Under the pieces are notes generated by a model. It had not been told where the DNA came from. It searched no databases and saw nothing but the letters and a program-made list of their open reading frames with translations. 64,000 nt of DNA from Aphrophora alni (taxonomy: Eukaryota; Arthropoda; Insecta; Hemiptera; Aphrophoridae). Position 1 is the first letter of the stretch, and every line of letters starts with the position of its first letter. Below are positions 49,401 through 61,837 of the stretch, piece after piece. The position numbers and the translations under genes are program-made. The DNA lies in contig OY740770.1 of assembly GCA_963513935.1 (NCBI GenBank), positions 94,272,511 through 94,336,510 of the forward strand, in the 5' to 3' direction.

Positions 49401-49888
49401 GCTCTATATAAAACCATAAAATATCCTTATCAACTCTTCTAAAAAATACATTTTACTAATACTAACAACACTATTGTGTTGTGAACAATTTTGCTATTTT
49501 ACTTTATTGAAATAAGTAACGTATTCTATGAAAATAACTATTCCGAAGTTAATAAACCTAAATTAATATTTTCCATAAAAATCAGTGAACACGCTAATGT
49601 CAAATTTGAATATATATAAGTCACAAAAAATCAATATAAAAGAATGAATTCACACGCGCACAGACACGCAAGTAGTATATGAGTCTGTATGGAGAATGAA
49701 CCATTACATTACACATTTTATCAATTAACAACCGTAAATGTTAACAATTAGGGAAAAATCTGATCCAACAAATTCTTTTGCTCCCATAAAATTACCGATC
49801 AGTTAAAAACACCCAGGAAGTAATAATTTTTAACAGTTTTATTTTGATTCATTTTCATTCAATTTTTAATTAATTTTTATAAGTAGTT

Positions 49889-49891
<3 letters not shown>

Positions 49892-49934
<43 letters not shown>
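49892..49934. repeat. (TA)n microsatellite
   Basis: About 43 bp of TA. A (TTA)n run of about 20 bp follows at 49979-49998. Confidence 0.95.
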
Positions 49935-49938
<4 letters not shown>

Positions 49939-50033
49939 TTATGTTTTTTGGCTAGAGAGAACTGTTTTGTTTTTTATTTTTATTATTATTATTATTATTT
50001 TGTCTTTTAACAATTTAGTTTGTTACAGTTCTA

Positions 50034-50039
50034 TTTATT
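50034..50039 (-). promoter_or_regulatory. Poly(A) signal AATAAA for the 50130-50437 exon
   Basis: The minus strand reads AATAAA about 91 bases after the TAA stop. With the acceptor and open frame it completes the look of a last exon. Confidence 0.45.
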
Positions 50040-50129
50040 TACATTAAACTATTTCTAACAATTGAATTTTCATACATCACTCATAATATACATTCACATC
50101 TAACATTTCTAGGAATCATTTACTCATTA

Positions 50130-50437
50130 TTAATTTTGGTATACAATACTTCTGGGGGTGGTTGAGCAGTATATGCCCGCGTAATTGTCATAATTATTTG
50201 TTAAAGCACCAAGTACAGTAGTCCCTGATACAGAGGCCCATACAAGGTAAACACGGATATCGTGGGTGACATGTATTTGTCGTTTAATCCTGGAGATAGT
50301 GTCTAGGCTGATTTTGTCGAAATAAATTTTTCTTATGTAGACTGAAAACTCTGGATTTCGAACCATTCGTAGATTCATGTTAGAGGTGTCGAGGAATCTT
50401 GACTTTTCCTCCAGTCGTTCAGGATGAGATAAAGTGC
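50130..50437 (-). CDS. Probable terminal exon, protein of unknown family
   Basis: Best host-exon candidate in the window. On the minus strand a pyrimidine-rich tract ends in TTAACCTGAG. An open frame of about 102 codons follows to TAA, then AATAAA. Base composition is higher in GC than the flanks and codon use is balanced. The peptide begins LSHPERLEEKSRFLDTSN, continues LRMVRNPEFSVYIRKIYF, is basic in the middle (SRIKRQIHVTHDIRVYLV) and has a mildly hydrophobic stretch (YLVWASVSGTTVLGAL) before NNYDNYAGIYCSTTPRS. ATG codons are internal to the homogeneous reading, so the start is taken at the splice acceptor (phase 1: two bases complete a codon). I cannot name the protein. A retroelement or processed origin is possible, but no element ends are seen. 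Confidence 0.5.
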
Positions 50438-51382
50438 CTCAGGTTAAAGTAAAGAATAGTATTATATTAGAATTAATCAAAAATACACCTTGAGTTATTG
50501 GTGACGTAGTTGTGTCTATTTATTAACGAATTTTAAGGTCTCTTTGGTAAGAAATGTTACCAGATACTGATTTATTTCTGTTTTCTAGTTGGTTACATTG
50601 TCTTTAACCTCTAAAGCTGTGTATTACAGGATAGGGTTTCCTTGATGTTTCCTGCTTCACAGTCAATTTTCAAGTGAAATATTAGGTCGAATAAAGGAAG
50701 TATTTTAAATTATATTTCGTGTTGCAATTAATGCCATAACCTAACATTGCCGAGCGAGAAACTAACAAATATTTTACCTTGGGTGTAATAGTTACATATT
50801 CTGATTCGTATTCAGTGGGTACAGAGTGTAATTTTTAAAAAGTAAAATAAGTTGTTTTCCAACAATAGGTACATGTAAGAAATCTATATTTTCTGAATTT
50901 AATTTACAGTTAACTTCAATTAACTTTTTTCATAGTTTGGGTTCAATGAAAGTCATTCAATGTAACCATCATAGACTCTCATTATCTCACTGTACAGATA
51001 TCTGGTTGAAATACTGCTATGGTGAAGTACATCTAAGTTACAATAATGTTAATGAGTTCTCTAAAACCATTATTATCTGTAAGAGTATGTCGTGTAAATA
51101 TAAAATTGACTTAATTATATTTATAATTTTTTCTAATTCTACAAAATCATTTAATCTATTGTTCACAAATCGAAACGTATTTTTTAACTAAACAAAGTTT
51201 CCTTCAATAATGCTAAACGTTTCATTATGTTGTAATATGATTCTACTACTAACTGTATATTGAGATTATAACTGATTCTTAATGTTAACCTCATCGTCTC
51301 CCATTTAATATTATATCATATACTACTATGCTTCTGTATATGTTTCACGTAAACTTGTTTCGGAATTTTGGATAATCGCTCT
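50438..51382. other. AT-rich stretch, possibly intronic
   Basis: No gene found. It would be intron if 50130-50437 is an exon. The plus-strand frame 50937-51191 lacks support. Confidence 0.55.
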
Positions 51383-51985
51383 TTATCCCTTCCTTTTGAT
51401 TTGGATATCTTCTTTGATCTTCTGATTTGTTTTCTTAATATGTTCATATATTTTTCCCCTGTAACTAGTTACATAATCAGTAGTGAAATGGTGTTCAACA
51501 TCAATGTTCAAAACATGATAAGACTCAATTTGTTCAAGTAGTACTTCAAAAGGTGTTAATCTAGTTACCGAATGTAAGCTGTTAGTGTACTCGTATGCAA
51601 TAATTTCATAATTTACTTTCATCTTATTTTATCAATATTAAGTTTTGCTTGGTTATGCAAGAGTCTTATGTGTTTAATTAGCGTGAAATGTAATTTTTCA
51701 TATAACACATTAGAAGATGCTAGAACGTAAATGTTATGAATTTGGTTCCTTAATCGAAAACAATCAGTGTAAAGGTTTATTGTCTGAATTATTTTGCAAT
51801 TTTCTTCCAAATAAAAAATGCTTCAAATGTTTTAATGCCCATACAATTGCAAGTAGTTTGTCTTTCAGTTGTAGAGTAGTGGTATCGCTGTTATTTAAAC
51901 ACAACTGATCCACTGACAATTTTACGAACCATCCACTCGTTATTAAATTTGGTATACTACACAATATTTCCTTACATAACACACA
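51383..51985 (-). pseudogene. Collapsed Gypsy-type LTR-retrotransposon pol fragment
   Basis: The right part of the minus strand has the RNase H signature of Gypsy-type pol: LLAIVWALKHLKHFLFGRKL followed by NNSDNKPLH, matching the usual LAIVWA-KH-FLFGR and SDHKPL motifs. The Glu expected before LLAIVWA is changed (LKDKLL), so a catalytic residue is lost. Only about 140 bases later, in another frame, comes YEYTNSLHSVTRLTPFEVLL then KIYEHIKKTNQKIKE, which looks like the C-terminal part of a retroviral-type integrase (the (S)xTGxTPFE(L/V)L motif). In an intact element these parts are roughly 1 kb apart, so an internal deletion has removed most of the integrase. No LTRs are found nearby. Confidence 0.75.
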
Positions 51986-53470
51986 TATTTATAACTTATA
52001 TTTATCCACGAGAATGTAATATATATTCTCAAAAAGGTGGGAACCGTAATAAATAATTTATAAATATGGATTTGGGATGAATCTATGTTGTTTTGGAATA
52101 CATTCTGCAATTAACATACACATATTTCAAACTTAATCATAAATAAAATTTAAGACCTCACAGTCACACTCCCACACATCAATAATTGCATAATAATACA
52201 GCCCTACAGAATTGTTATAATTATTGAACTCATATCATTTACATTTCGTATTGCATAAAAACGAGACATAAAATTATTTTGAAGTAGTTTATAGAAAAAA
52301 GGATAAAGGATAATGAGTGAGTAAGAGTTTGATAGAGGGTATAATGAGGCTGTTTACAGCCCTTCCAATCAATACACGTTTCTGCCTCAATGCTTCGGAG
52401 TGTTAAGATTTCCAACAAGCTAACTTGCAAAGGAAAAGTTTCTGACCGAATTTAATGGATCTTTTACACACATTTTGTGCTTTTTAAAAATTCTTTTCAT
52501 AATTGAAATATTTTTACTTTTTTAAATTCATTATTTGAACATAAACAATTTTGATATAATTGTTCACAACTTCGTGTTTTACAGGAAAAGAGCTGTCTAA
52601 AACTCGACAGTATTGTAACATTTGCAGATTGGTTGCCTGCAATCTCGTAGGCAGAGATTAACTACATCTTAGTTGCCAATTCCCGACCATTTATTTATTT
52701 CACTTATATTACCTTTCCAAATTTATTGTCCGGTTAATATTGGGGCGATTGACGTTTTGCGAGTTAGTTAGAAAAGCCGGACAACTATCTCGGACTTTTA
52801 TCTTATCGAGCCGCACTTGTTGGAAATTCAATAATACCTAACAAAATAACAATACAACTGCCATAATAAATTAATTCTCCACCACGAATCACGTTTCGAC
52901 TACCGAACATCACCACCAGTTGTATATAGCATAAAATGAAATATCTACATTTTATAAGATTTATAATGAGATATTCTTATAAAAGCAATGCCAAATGATA
53001 GAACACATACATTCTCGCAGGAATGCATCGTGATTAATAAGATGACGGTTTGAAGACTACCCAAAATGATCTACCTTTGAAGAGAGCTGAAATGATGAGA
53101 TGAAATGTCTTACTTATTGAAATATCCTCTTATTAGTAATTAACTGTTATGGTACTGTAGTGAAAAGTTTGTTCTTTTTGGTTTTATTCTTTTGGATAGT
53201 ACTCATTTTATTTTCTTAAACATTAAAATTGATAATATATAATTGAATAACCAGACAACATTAATGTATTGTATTGTAGTTTATCATAAGTGTCTACCTT
53301 AGTGTTATAAGTCAGTACTTTAAACTTTTTATTTTACCTCAGGTTAATAGCAATGATAATTTAGTTTTACAGATTGGGAGGTTTTAGGTTCATCAAAACT
53401 GTACATATTATAAAATGTTAAAAGTAAAGTCACTATATTCTCGTGACGAAATCATTTTCGGCCTTGACAA

Positions 53471-53471
<1 letters not shown>
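51986..53471. other. AT-rich non-coding stretch
   Basis: No gene or element recognised. The frame 52239-52430 on the minus strand has no support. Confidence 0.65.

Positions 53472-53545
<74 letters not shown>
53472..53545. repeat. (TA)n microsatellite
   Basis: About 73 bp of TA. Confidence 0.97.
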
Positions 53546-53550
<5 letters not shown>

Positions 53551-56020
53551 ATTAGTTTTATCAAAATCTGAACAAAATAAATCAGTTATTATAATTAAAA
53601 ACATGATAATAACCCATGTCGTATAGAAATTTAATGTTAGTGCTTTATTGTTATAAAATTAAAATAAAGTATTAAGTTGACTCCACATAGTATAAAAGTA
53701 TAACACGATCTAAATTAATACCAAGGGTTAACTTTAAAAATGATCACTGGTATATATTAAATAATGAAATATAATTAAATCGCTTATAAACTAGAGATAA
53801 AAATTGAAAATGTTTATTTCGGGAAAATATTTCTCATTACTTCGTTAAAATTACACAGTTTACAATTTATGTTAATCGTGTAAAACTAAGAAAATATACA
53901 TAGCTTTCATTTAAATGAAATGCTCATTTCTCTCCTGAAAACCGGAGACCGGTTATAGGCAAGAATTTTTTTTGTGGGGTTATTAAAAATTACTTTAAAA
54001 ACACTCTCCACCAGCCTATCGGCGTGACATGCTAGACTACTTTTCATTAAGTTATGTTGGGTTTTCCAATTTATTGCATTCAAATAACTTTATGTCTAGC
54101 TTTCGCGATCACAATTCCCTACACATATTAGTTAACTACCTTTGTCTTAATATTTTTGGCTTAGAAACTGGGATCAACACCGTAACTTTTTAACAACCCC
54201 TTCAGAGACCCAATAGAAACCACTTTCCGCTAAAGCAACGGCGTTAATAATTTTTAATAACGTATAAGAAATTATGAGGATCAGTGTAGTCTAACTCAAA
54301 GAACGAACTTTATGAAGGAAAATAGTAAAAATAAACACCTTGGTAAGTGAGAAAAACAAGTGGGTCATTGGATTACAGAAGTAACGTAACAATCAATGTT
54401 ATAAGAACACAATGGCATAATAAACCGAAGTCATCTCTATCCCTTATTTATGGTAGGAAATTACAATCGTCGTACCATGTTGGTCTAAATAGAAGTTAAG
54501 AAACGAAATTATAATCTCATTTCCGTAGTTAAATTGATTCAATGTTTGTGAATTCCACCACACATAAACGATATAGACTTAAAGAAATGGGTTTCTCAAT
54601 TTTGTATTTAATTTGGTTGATCGTTTGTGAGTTCAACCACACATAAACAATATAGATTTATATTTAAATTAAGAATCCAAAACATTAGTAGATCAGTTGA
54701 TTACGAGTGAATACATTCTACAAATAAACTTCTGACTGTGAGGTTAGTGAGGTGTGATTATATAATATTCTTTAATTTCACCAATTTGAATTTTTAAAAT
54801 AGAATTTCCTACTATGTAAAGAATACTTGGTGTAAGTGTGGAACTGTACCATAATCTGAAGTGAATGGAAAGGAAAATGACAAAACTACACTAAAGTTTG
54901 TAGAATACACTTTGGCGTACGCTGTTGTTTGAAGTGATACTTGGGCCCTACTTGGGTGTGTCCTGGGGACATTGTAGTTCATTAAGAAACTCTCACGCTG
55001 TATGAATAAAACACAAGCCAACCCTCGCCTTGAAATAGAAATATGTAAATAAAACGGGGACATTTCTTGTATAATGCGTGAAGATTGTAAGAAACGAACA
55101 CTTTTCACCTTAATGTCAAATTAAATTCTTCACATAGTCACAATGTTGATCTGACTCTGTGATTAACTGTAGTGTTACTCCATTCGAAGTAACGTTTACA
55201 AAACTTTGATTTCTATGTACGTTTCATCAATTTAAAAATATGAAATTGTTTAACTTAAGAGCATTTAAATGTTTTATTTTTACTACAGTAAATTACTTGG
55301 TACATAATATAATAAGACAGTATTTGTATGTTCTGATTGAAAGTAATTTTCTAATGATATATTGTTTATGTTAATGATATATTTAATTGGACTTTTGTCA
55401 TCATTTCCTAATATAAAAACCAATTTACGGGGTTCTGAGAGGATGAATCAAGTGGTAAAGGTAGAACGTGAGAAAAGCGAACAACTACAACATAGCCTAT
55501 TAACACATTTTATTATATTTTAACCCTAATATATTTTATTGAAATAGAAACTATATGAACAGACACATTTAAAATAGGAAACACACTAGAGTCTGTTCGT
55601 AAATAATGCTGCCTTTAAAATAGGAACTATTCTGTGTTTGACTGTATGTCTTGTCTATCACTATGTGTATGTACGTGTTGCATATTTGAGTGTACGTAAG
55701 CGCGCATGGGTACATTTGGGTATAAATTGATGAAACTAAATTTGGGACTTTATATATTCACACCGTATGGAAAATGTCATCACTCACTTGATACTGAAAT
55801 TTTAGCAACATCGATATACTTTATAGACCTCGTCTTTAGAATGAAACGGATTTAAAATTAACGAAACCTTAATACTAAATATAACAAACACATAATAATA
55901 AGTCAAACACTTAATAATAAGTGAAACGTATAACAATAATAATACGGATTTCTGAACTAAGTAGTGGTTATAAACTTAATGGAAATTTTAATTATGAAAA
56001 ATCAATTAGGTCAACATTAG
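53546..56020. other. AT-rich non-coding stretch
   Basis: The minus-strand frame 54812-55108 (98 codons) is slightly richer in GC but has no motif, poly(A) signal or homologous copy. 55870-55945 has short AATAATAAGT-type reiterations. Confidence 0.55.
54545..54661 (+). repeat. Two-copy short tandem duplication, 38-bp units 79 bp apart
   Basis: GTTTGTGAATTCCACCACAC plus ATAAACGATATAGACTTA recurs with five substitutions 79 bases to the right. Confidence 0.8.
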
Positions 56021-56213
56021 GTACACAAATCAGAATCCCAAAGGCGTACATCAATAATAAAGGAATTCACAATGATTGATAGCATACACTGTGTTTGTTT
56101 GGAACAGTTATTCAACTCACTTACATGGAACGTAGCGAACTGTCCTTTTCATTTATTGTGTTATGTATAGTGATTGATTACAAGCCAGCCAACTGCTATT
56201 TATAAATTGTAGC
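56021..56213 (-). repeat. Dispersed repeat R3, copy b (inverted)
   Basis: Reverse-complement partner of 8890-9062. It carries a short insert (CAGCCAACTGC) near its right end relative to copy a. Confidence 0.8.
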
Positions 56214-57635
56214 TTTTTTGATTTCCTGAATAGTTAGTATGTATTGATTACAGATTTTAATCATATGAGTAATTTTTCACATTTAGTACTTGTTGATATT
56301 ATTAGTACAAAATTACAGTTTATGAAACAACTGATAAATAATATTCTTCATTGATGTTATGAATGATCAAATATTGGAATCAAATACAATGTTCTTAATA
56401 CATGACAGAGAAACAAATATTTATTTTACTAAATTTAAAATATAAAAATCCGTCAAGAAAGTAAGTTTTATTCCCGATTTTTGTTTAACTAAGATTCTTT
56501 GAGTTTGTGAAATTAGAGCGTGCGTGAATATCACAAATCTATTTAAAACGTCGGGTTAGTGGGAAAAAATATTTTTAAAGTTTCATTCGTTGTTTTTTTC
56601 CATTTTATACGTATTTTAAGTGTTGTTAAATATAATAACAGAATTATAAACAGAATTAAATTATAAATTTAATATAACAGAAGTTATATTAAATAAAAGT
56701 ATTTATTCCATTTTTATAAATAACTAAGCAAAACAAAAACCGTGAACTTTTTCTGATAGTTCTAAGAATAACTTTAATCAAATTAAAATCAGCTAAGTGT
56801 TTTTTTAATCTAATTTACACATTAGAATTATAGCAATTAGTCATCGTCAATACGAGAGTCGAGAACATGAATTGTAAAGTGAAGCGGCATCTAACACTTT
56901 TTTTTTCTTTAGGTCAATCAAAAATTTAAATATAAACTATATCAAAATAAATTACAAATAGATTTTTTTTAGTTGATTTTTATACTCTACCTATCACCAA
57001 TTGTGCTGTACAAATTATATTTTTTATTTTAAATGTCGAACAAATATTTTAATTTACAACATAAGGCGAGAATTTTGAAGTTAGCTTTATGAACGATTTG
57101 TATTGGATAAAATTTAGTAGAGAAAAAAGAAAAGAAACCACAGATAATTGGAAGTATTGGTTTAACCTGATATAAAATAAGTATACTCATGTTTTAAATA
57201 GACGTAAATTGTTTTAAGATTCAAAATTTTTAAAAAAGAAAGAAATGCCCTTTATTTTATTTAAAGGTATATTCTTGTGTACTCGTATTTCTTAAAGTGA
57301 TTTTCAAAAGCGAATGAAAGTTATTTATGAAATGACAAAATAACTCATTGTAAATAGATGCATGTGTTCATAGCTTATTTGTTGACATGAATTACCATAT
57401 CTTTACGAATGCTGCATGCTTGAATTATTCTTTGTTCTAAATTATAACAAAATTAAAACAATTATTCATTACTTAAAAACAAGACCAATACATAAATTAG
57501 TTTGGATGCATAGTCAGAAGACGAAGATAGGTTTTATCTCTAAATGAAACAATATCTCGAAAAAAAAATCGCTATAACCTTTATCTAGGCCTGTATATGC
57601 TTTTGGTAGGGACTATACTATTCCCATTGAGAAAA

Positions 57636-57672
<37 letters not shown>

Positions 57673-59309
57673 TATTTCGCTTTTTATCCATTTTATATTT
57701 TTATTATATATTTATATACATTATCTATTTTTAAATCACAACTCTGTAATTATAATTCTTTCAGATGTAAGAATTATTTCTTTTTGTTGATTTTAAAAAT
57801 AATGTTACATTTTCCTGCCATTATTTTTTCAGGGGGGTTTGTAAAATATTATTTTGATTAAATAATACAGTTCAAGATTTGATCGGTGGAAATTATAAAA
57901 CAATACGATAGCAGTCTAATTAAGGACATAGTTGTGTGCCTATTATTCAGTTATTTAAAAGTTAATGGTCTGCATTTAATCATATTATTACCACATATGT
58001 GAATTAAAATACCAAGAAACATCGTGCTTCAAAGTGTACAACTGGTAAAAGGAAAGTAATGAAAATCGTTCAAATCTTTGGGTTGTAGACACGATACAAT
58101 CCCACTTCATAATTTACTTCGATTTCAAATAATATAGAACCCTATTGAAATTTAAAAAAAAAGTTTTTGCTTAGATTTTGTGTTATTCAAAACAAAACAT
58201 AAGAAATTAGATACAATTTTTAGATTTCAAATTTGTATTTAATGGTACTAACAATTACAAATAGCGAATATCACGTATCTATGAGCACAAAATAAAATTA
58301 CTTCAGGTTTTGAAATCATTAATTCATAGAAGATGTGTTCTTAACATTATCATACATTATTACTAACAAATTTATGAGTAAACAAATGAGCACTTATAAT
58401 ATTTATGCATAAGAAATAAATTAAGATATATCTCAAAGCACTGCTCGTATGAGACTTTCATTTTTTATTATAAAAACTAAGAATATGAGTGTTAGGTCTA
58501 TCTTAATTTAATAAGGTAATTAAAAGTAATAATATTTTAAAATGCAATACAAGACAATACTCAAACATGGACGTGGTTCACATTAGCATTCAGAAGTTAA
58601 GTAAAAACAAATACACATGTTATTATGATTGTGTGCATATTATGGCAGTTTAGTATTGTATCTACAGGAAATTGCAATATAAATTTAATATTTTCGGTTG
58701 ATAAGAGAAAATATTTTTAAAAAGTAATGATAAGTAATTAAAAAATTGAAGCCATTTGCCCCATTTTTATTTAAACCAATTATGTTGAATGGTAGTAGAA
58801 GGTTATACGTAAAGAACTGTTGGTAAAAAGTAAGTTTAGTTTCTGTAACGTATGCAACATTCAATTACTATATGTTACCTAACCTTACTTAATCCAAAAT
58901 TTTATTTTTTTAAGTGATTACTGCGGTTCCTGAAAAACCATCTTACATTTAAAAAATATAAAACTGTCATATTACCTCGTTAATCAATTAGTCACAATTC
59001 AGAGCTAACAGTGTAACTTATAGAAATATGGAAAAGTAGAAAAAAACTAAATTTGGTCGCTCATAATATGGCCACCAACACAAAAGTTGTCCAACTCGGA
59101 TTTAAGACCCAACAATCCCCACGATAAAATATCCAATATAATGTATACAATGGAAACGAAAACATTATTCGATTCAAGCCCAGCAATATTAAATAAATGA
59201 TGTTATGATTTTGTTTATAGTTATAGCAAAACATTGTTTGACAAATAAAAATGTTACAATTTTATACTCAGTTGTAGAACATGATTGGATAACTGGAACT
59301 TGGAATTAA
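56214..59309. other. AT-rich non-coding stretch
   Basis: No genes or recognised elements besides the (TA)n at 57640. Confidence 0.65.
57640..57668. repeat. (CA)(TA)n microsatellite
   Basis: Short TA run preceded by CACACA. Confidence 0.93.
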
Positions 59310-59459
59310 AAAAAACTCGATGGACAGGTTCTTGTAGAGTTCAAGTCAAAGCTTGACAAGTTCCGAGTAACTGGAAGGGTAAGCGTATGTAGAGCCTCTA
59401 GACAGGATGCCATTATCCTCACTCCGGTAGAAAGTGCTCTTATACTACTCATATTTGGT

Positions 59460-61233
59460 ATTCCCAGTTCTCTTTCTCCTCTCCATTACCATAACTGGGC
59501 ATTGTGCCCAAATAACCGAATGACTCACTTCCTTGAAGCCATGCATCCTGCAATTGGCACACGACAACCTGTCAATCGCCTGCCTACACATACTGATATG
59601 ATATACATATGATATGACATACTGATTCCCTTACTTATCACATTTCCCACACGTTAACATCCCCCCACATTACCTATCTATATGCCCTAACCCTTGTCAC
59701 CTATTACACTTCACCACTCCATCAAACTCCACAACCCTTCAACTTCGCATCCCCAGATCGACCCTTCCCACATTCATAAATCTTTGAAAACCCCTACTTG
59801 AAACCTTTAATACCCAATTACCTTCCCTTTCCCTATTCCTATTTATCCTCTTGAACAGTGGTACCACCTCATTGACTATCTCTTCCTCCTTTAACCCTAA
59901 AAACAAGTCCCCATTACTCATTCTTAATAATCTTACCAATTCCGCCTTTTCTACCATACTGCCCACGTCGAATATAATTACCCTTGGGTCGAACATCCTA
60001 GGTTCCCCATCAATTTTGAACCCCTCTCTTTTCTAAATCCTTTAACCCCCCTCAACTTAGCAATATCGGACTCATCATGAGTTTCCAAAACAATTTTTTT
60101 CCTATTCGCCCTACACTCCTAACCTTAATATCCCCCTCCCCTTCATTCAACTTACTCTCCAACTTTTCCCTAGCCTCACTCTCAGTTACCTCCTTTGCCA
60201 CTTCCACAATTACCCTTGGACGTCTATTTAATTTCCTACTTTTCCCTACCACATCTGACCATCTACCCCCCCCCCTATCTTCATCTACCTCCATTTTCTC
60301 CTCTTGTACTCTCAACTTCCTTTCCATTAAATTTACAACCCATCTCATCTCCCCCTGGATCACTTCCTTAACCCCACCCAAATCAATAGCTACTCCACCC
60401 AAATTTATCCCACTGATCCTCTCTTCCACCCTTTTGTTCCCACTTAAAACCTCTTCCCTTATCTCGTGCACTACTTTTAGACACTCCCCATAATCCCTAC
60501 CCCCTTCTCCTTTCATTATCTCTTCAATTCCTTTCAACGGCTTATTTAGCCCATCCCAACTTTGCGCAATGTTCCTCTGCCATTCCAGCGTCTTCTTGAT
60601 ATTTTCTTCTATTATCTTCTCTCCACTTTGCTCTCTAACCTTTCTCAATATCTCCTCCATTTTCCTTTCCAATTTATCCACCTTATACGCGAAAACACTC
60701 CTCTAACTTCTCCAAATCCTTCTGTCTCAACTCATCCATTTCCACCCACATTTCCCCAAGAGTCCTTATTTCCCCCACCACTTTATTCAATAACTCCTGA
60801 TTTTCCCCTTTATCAGGTTAGAGTAGGTCTCCACTAACCTACTCTCTAACTCATCCTCCGATATCCCTTTCCTACTCTTAAGCGCCTTATTCAACATCTT
60901 TCCTGTTTTAAACACCTCCGCCGTCAACTCCCTACTACATTTTCTTATCTCCTCCATCCTGGAACTGAACAATGCCCAATGCTTGTACCTACCAAAATTC
61001 GACTCCACATACTTTCACAACTCATCCAATTTCTCCTCCAATTTCCCATTTAACTCCCTTAATCTTTCCCTCAACATTTCCTCCATTTCCCCAATTTCCG
61101 ACGACCCCTCCGATACTGACCTAGCTCTCTTCTGCTTCCTTACCCTCCCCAATCTGTCTACTACTCCCTTCCGGCATTCTCATTCGACCTACTCCCTACC
61201 TACCAACTCCTCCCCCTCCCCTGACATAAACAT
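59460..61233 (-). pseudogene. LINE ORF1 (gag-like RNA-binding protein), frameshifted
   Basis: ORF1 proteins of arthropod I/R1/LOA-type non-LTR elements bind element RNA. The minus strand starts MFMSGEGEELVG at 61233, is soon interrupted, and then gives a charged, coiled-coil-like region (EEMLRERLRELNGKLEEKL; later DELRQKDLEKLEECF and LERKMEEILRKVREQ). Next come the usual gag-type parts: PRVIVEVAKEVTESEAREKL, then, after a frameshift near 60060, PRVIIFDVGSMVEKAELVRL and EGNWVLKVSSRGFQRFMNVG. It ends in zinc-knuckle remains: VKCNR-stop-QGLGH with the second Cys changed to a stop, LTCGKC, and SCANCRMHGFKEVSH-x6-C. At least four frameshifts or stops are visible, so it is non-functional. The reconstructed region would be about 550-600 codons. 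Confidence 0.8.
59585..59630. repeat. Small palindromic duplication inside the zinc-knuckle region
   Basis: ACATACTGAT occurs on both sides of an ATATGATATACATATGATAT-like AT palindrome. This breaks the knuckle coding and looks like a local duplication or an excision footprint. Confidence 0.5.
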
Positions 61234-61426
61234 ACACTCTACACTAAATCTCAATCCCCTTCAAAATTCACTAACATCAAAAACTGCCCTTACCCAATAA
61301 CCCAATGCAATTTCCTCAACTATTACAACTCCAGTATACCTACTATAATAATTAAGCTTACTAATAATACAATAACCATAATTCTAACTATTACCCCCTA
61401 GCTATAGAAACCTAAACTTAACCAAA

Positions 61427-61600
61427 ACAAAACAACGGTTACCCTAACCTAAACTCGCGTACTAAACAACGGTTTCACTATCATAGACGCGCGTACACAA
61501 CCACGGTTTCACTAACCTAGACTCCCCTACAAACAACGGTTTCACTAACCTAGACGCCTCTACAAAACAACGGTTTCGCTAACCTAGACTTACGGAAAAT
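61427..61600 (-). repeat. Five 34-bp tandem repeats in the LINE 5' region
   Basis: ACAACGGTTTCACTAACCTA-type units, with the CGG at 61436, 61470, 61504, 61537 and 61571 (spacing 34, 34, 33, 34). They lie upstream of ORF1 in the element's sense. Monomer arrays there often carry promoter activity in LINEs, but that is inference here. Confidence 0.9.
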
Positions 61601-61837
61601 CTCAACGTTGCTAAACATGAATATCTTAACCTAACTTATATTATTTCTACACACTAATCACTAACAACTACTCAAAAACATGCAACAGACCCCTTAGAAA
61701 TCACCTAGTACCCAAAACTTACTGAACACAAATAAACTGGAATAATTCACACATTGACTCGAAAACGCACTCAAAACACTATAAATAGCGAAGCAACTTT
61801 AAATACGTCCGTTCACTATGAAAGCCAACTGACAAGT

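Larger units (their letters stand above)
45319..50033. other. AT-rich stretch with microsatellites, no gene
   Basis: Frames across the (GT)n give artificial Val-Cys or His-Thr runs. Short frames at 45541-45735, 47634-47840 and 48126-48311 lack support. One TAGGCCTA octamer lies at 49278-49285. Confidence 0.6.

Noticed and set aside
54812..55108. 98-codon minus-strand frame
   Set aside because: No domain, no acceptor with a good pyrimidine tract and no poly(A) signal. Treated as chance.
60077..61300. Plus-strand Ser/Pro/Leu-rich frames (60077-60493, 60562-60837, 60983-61300)
   Set aside because: They are antisense shadows of the G/A-rich minus-strand LINE ORF1, which has recognisable gag features.
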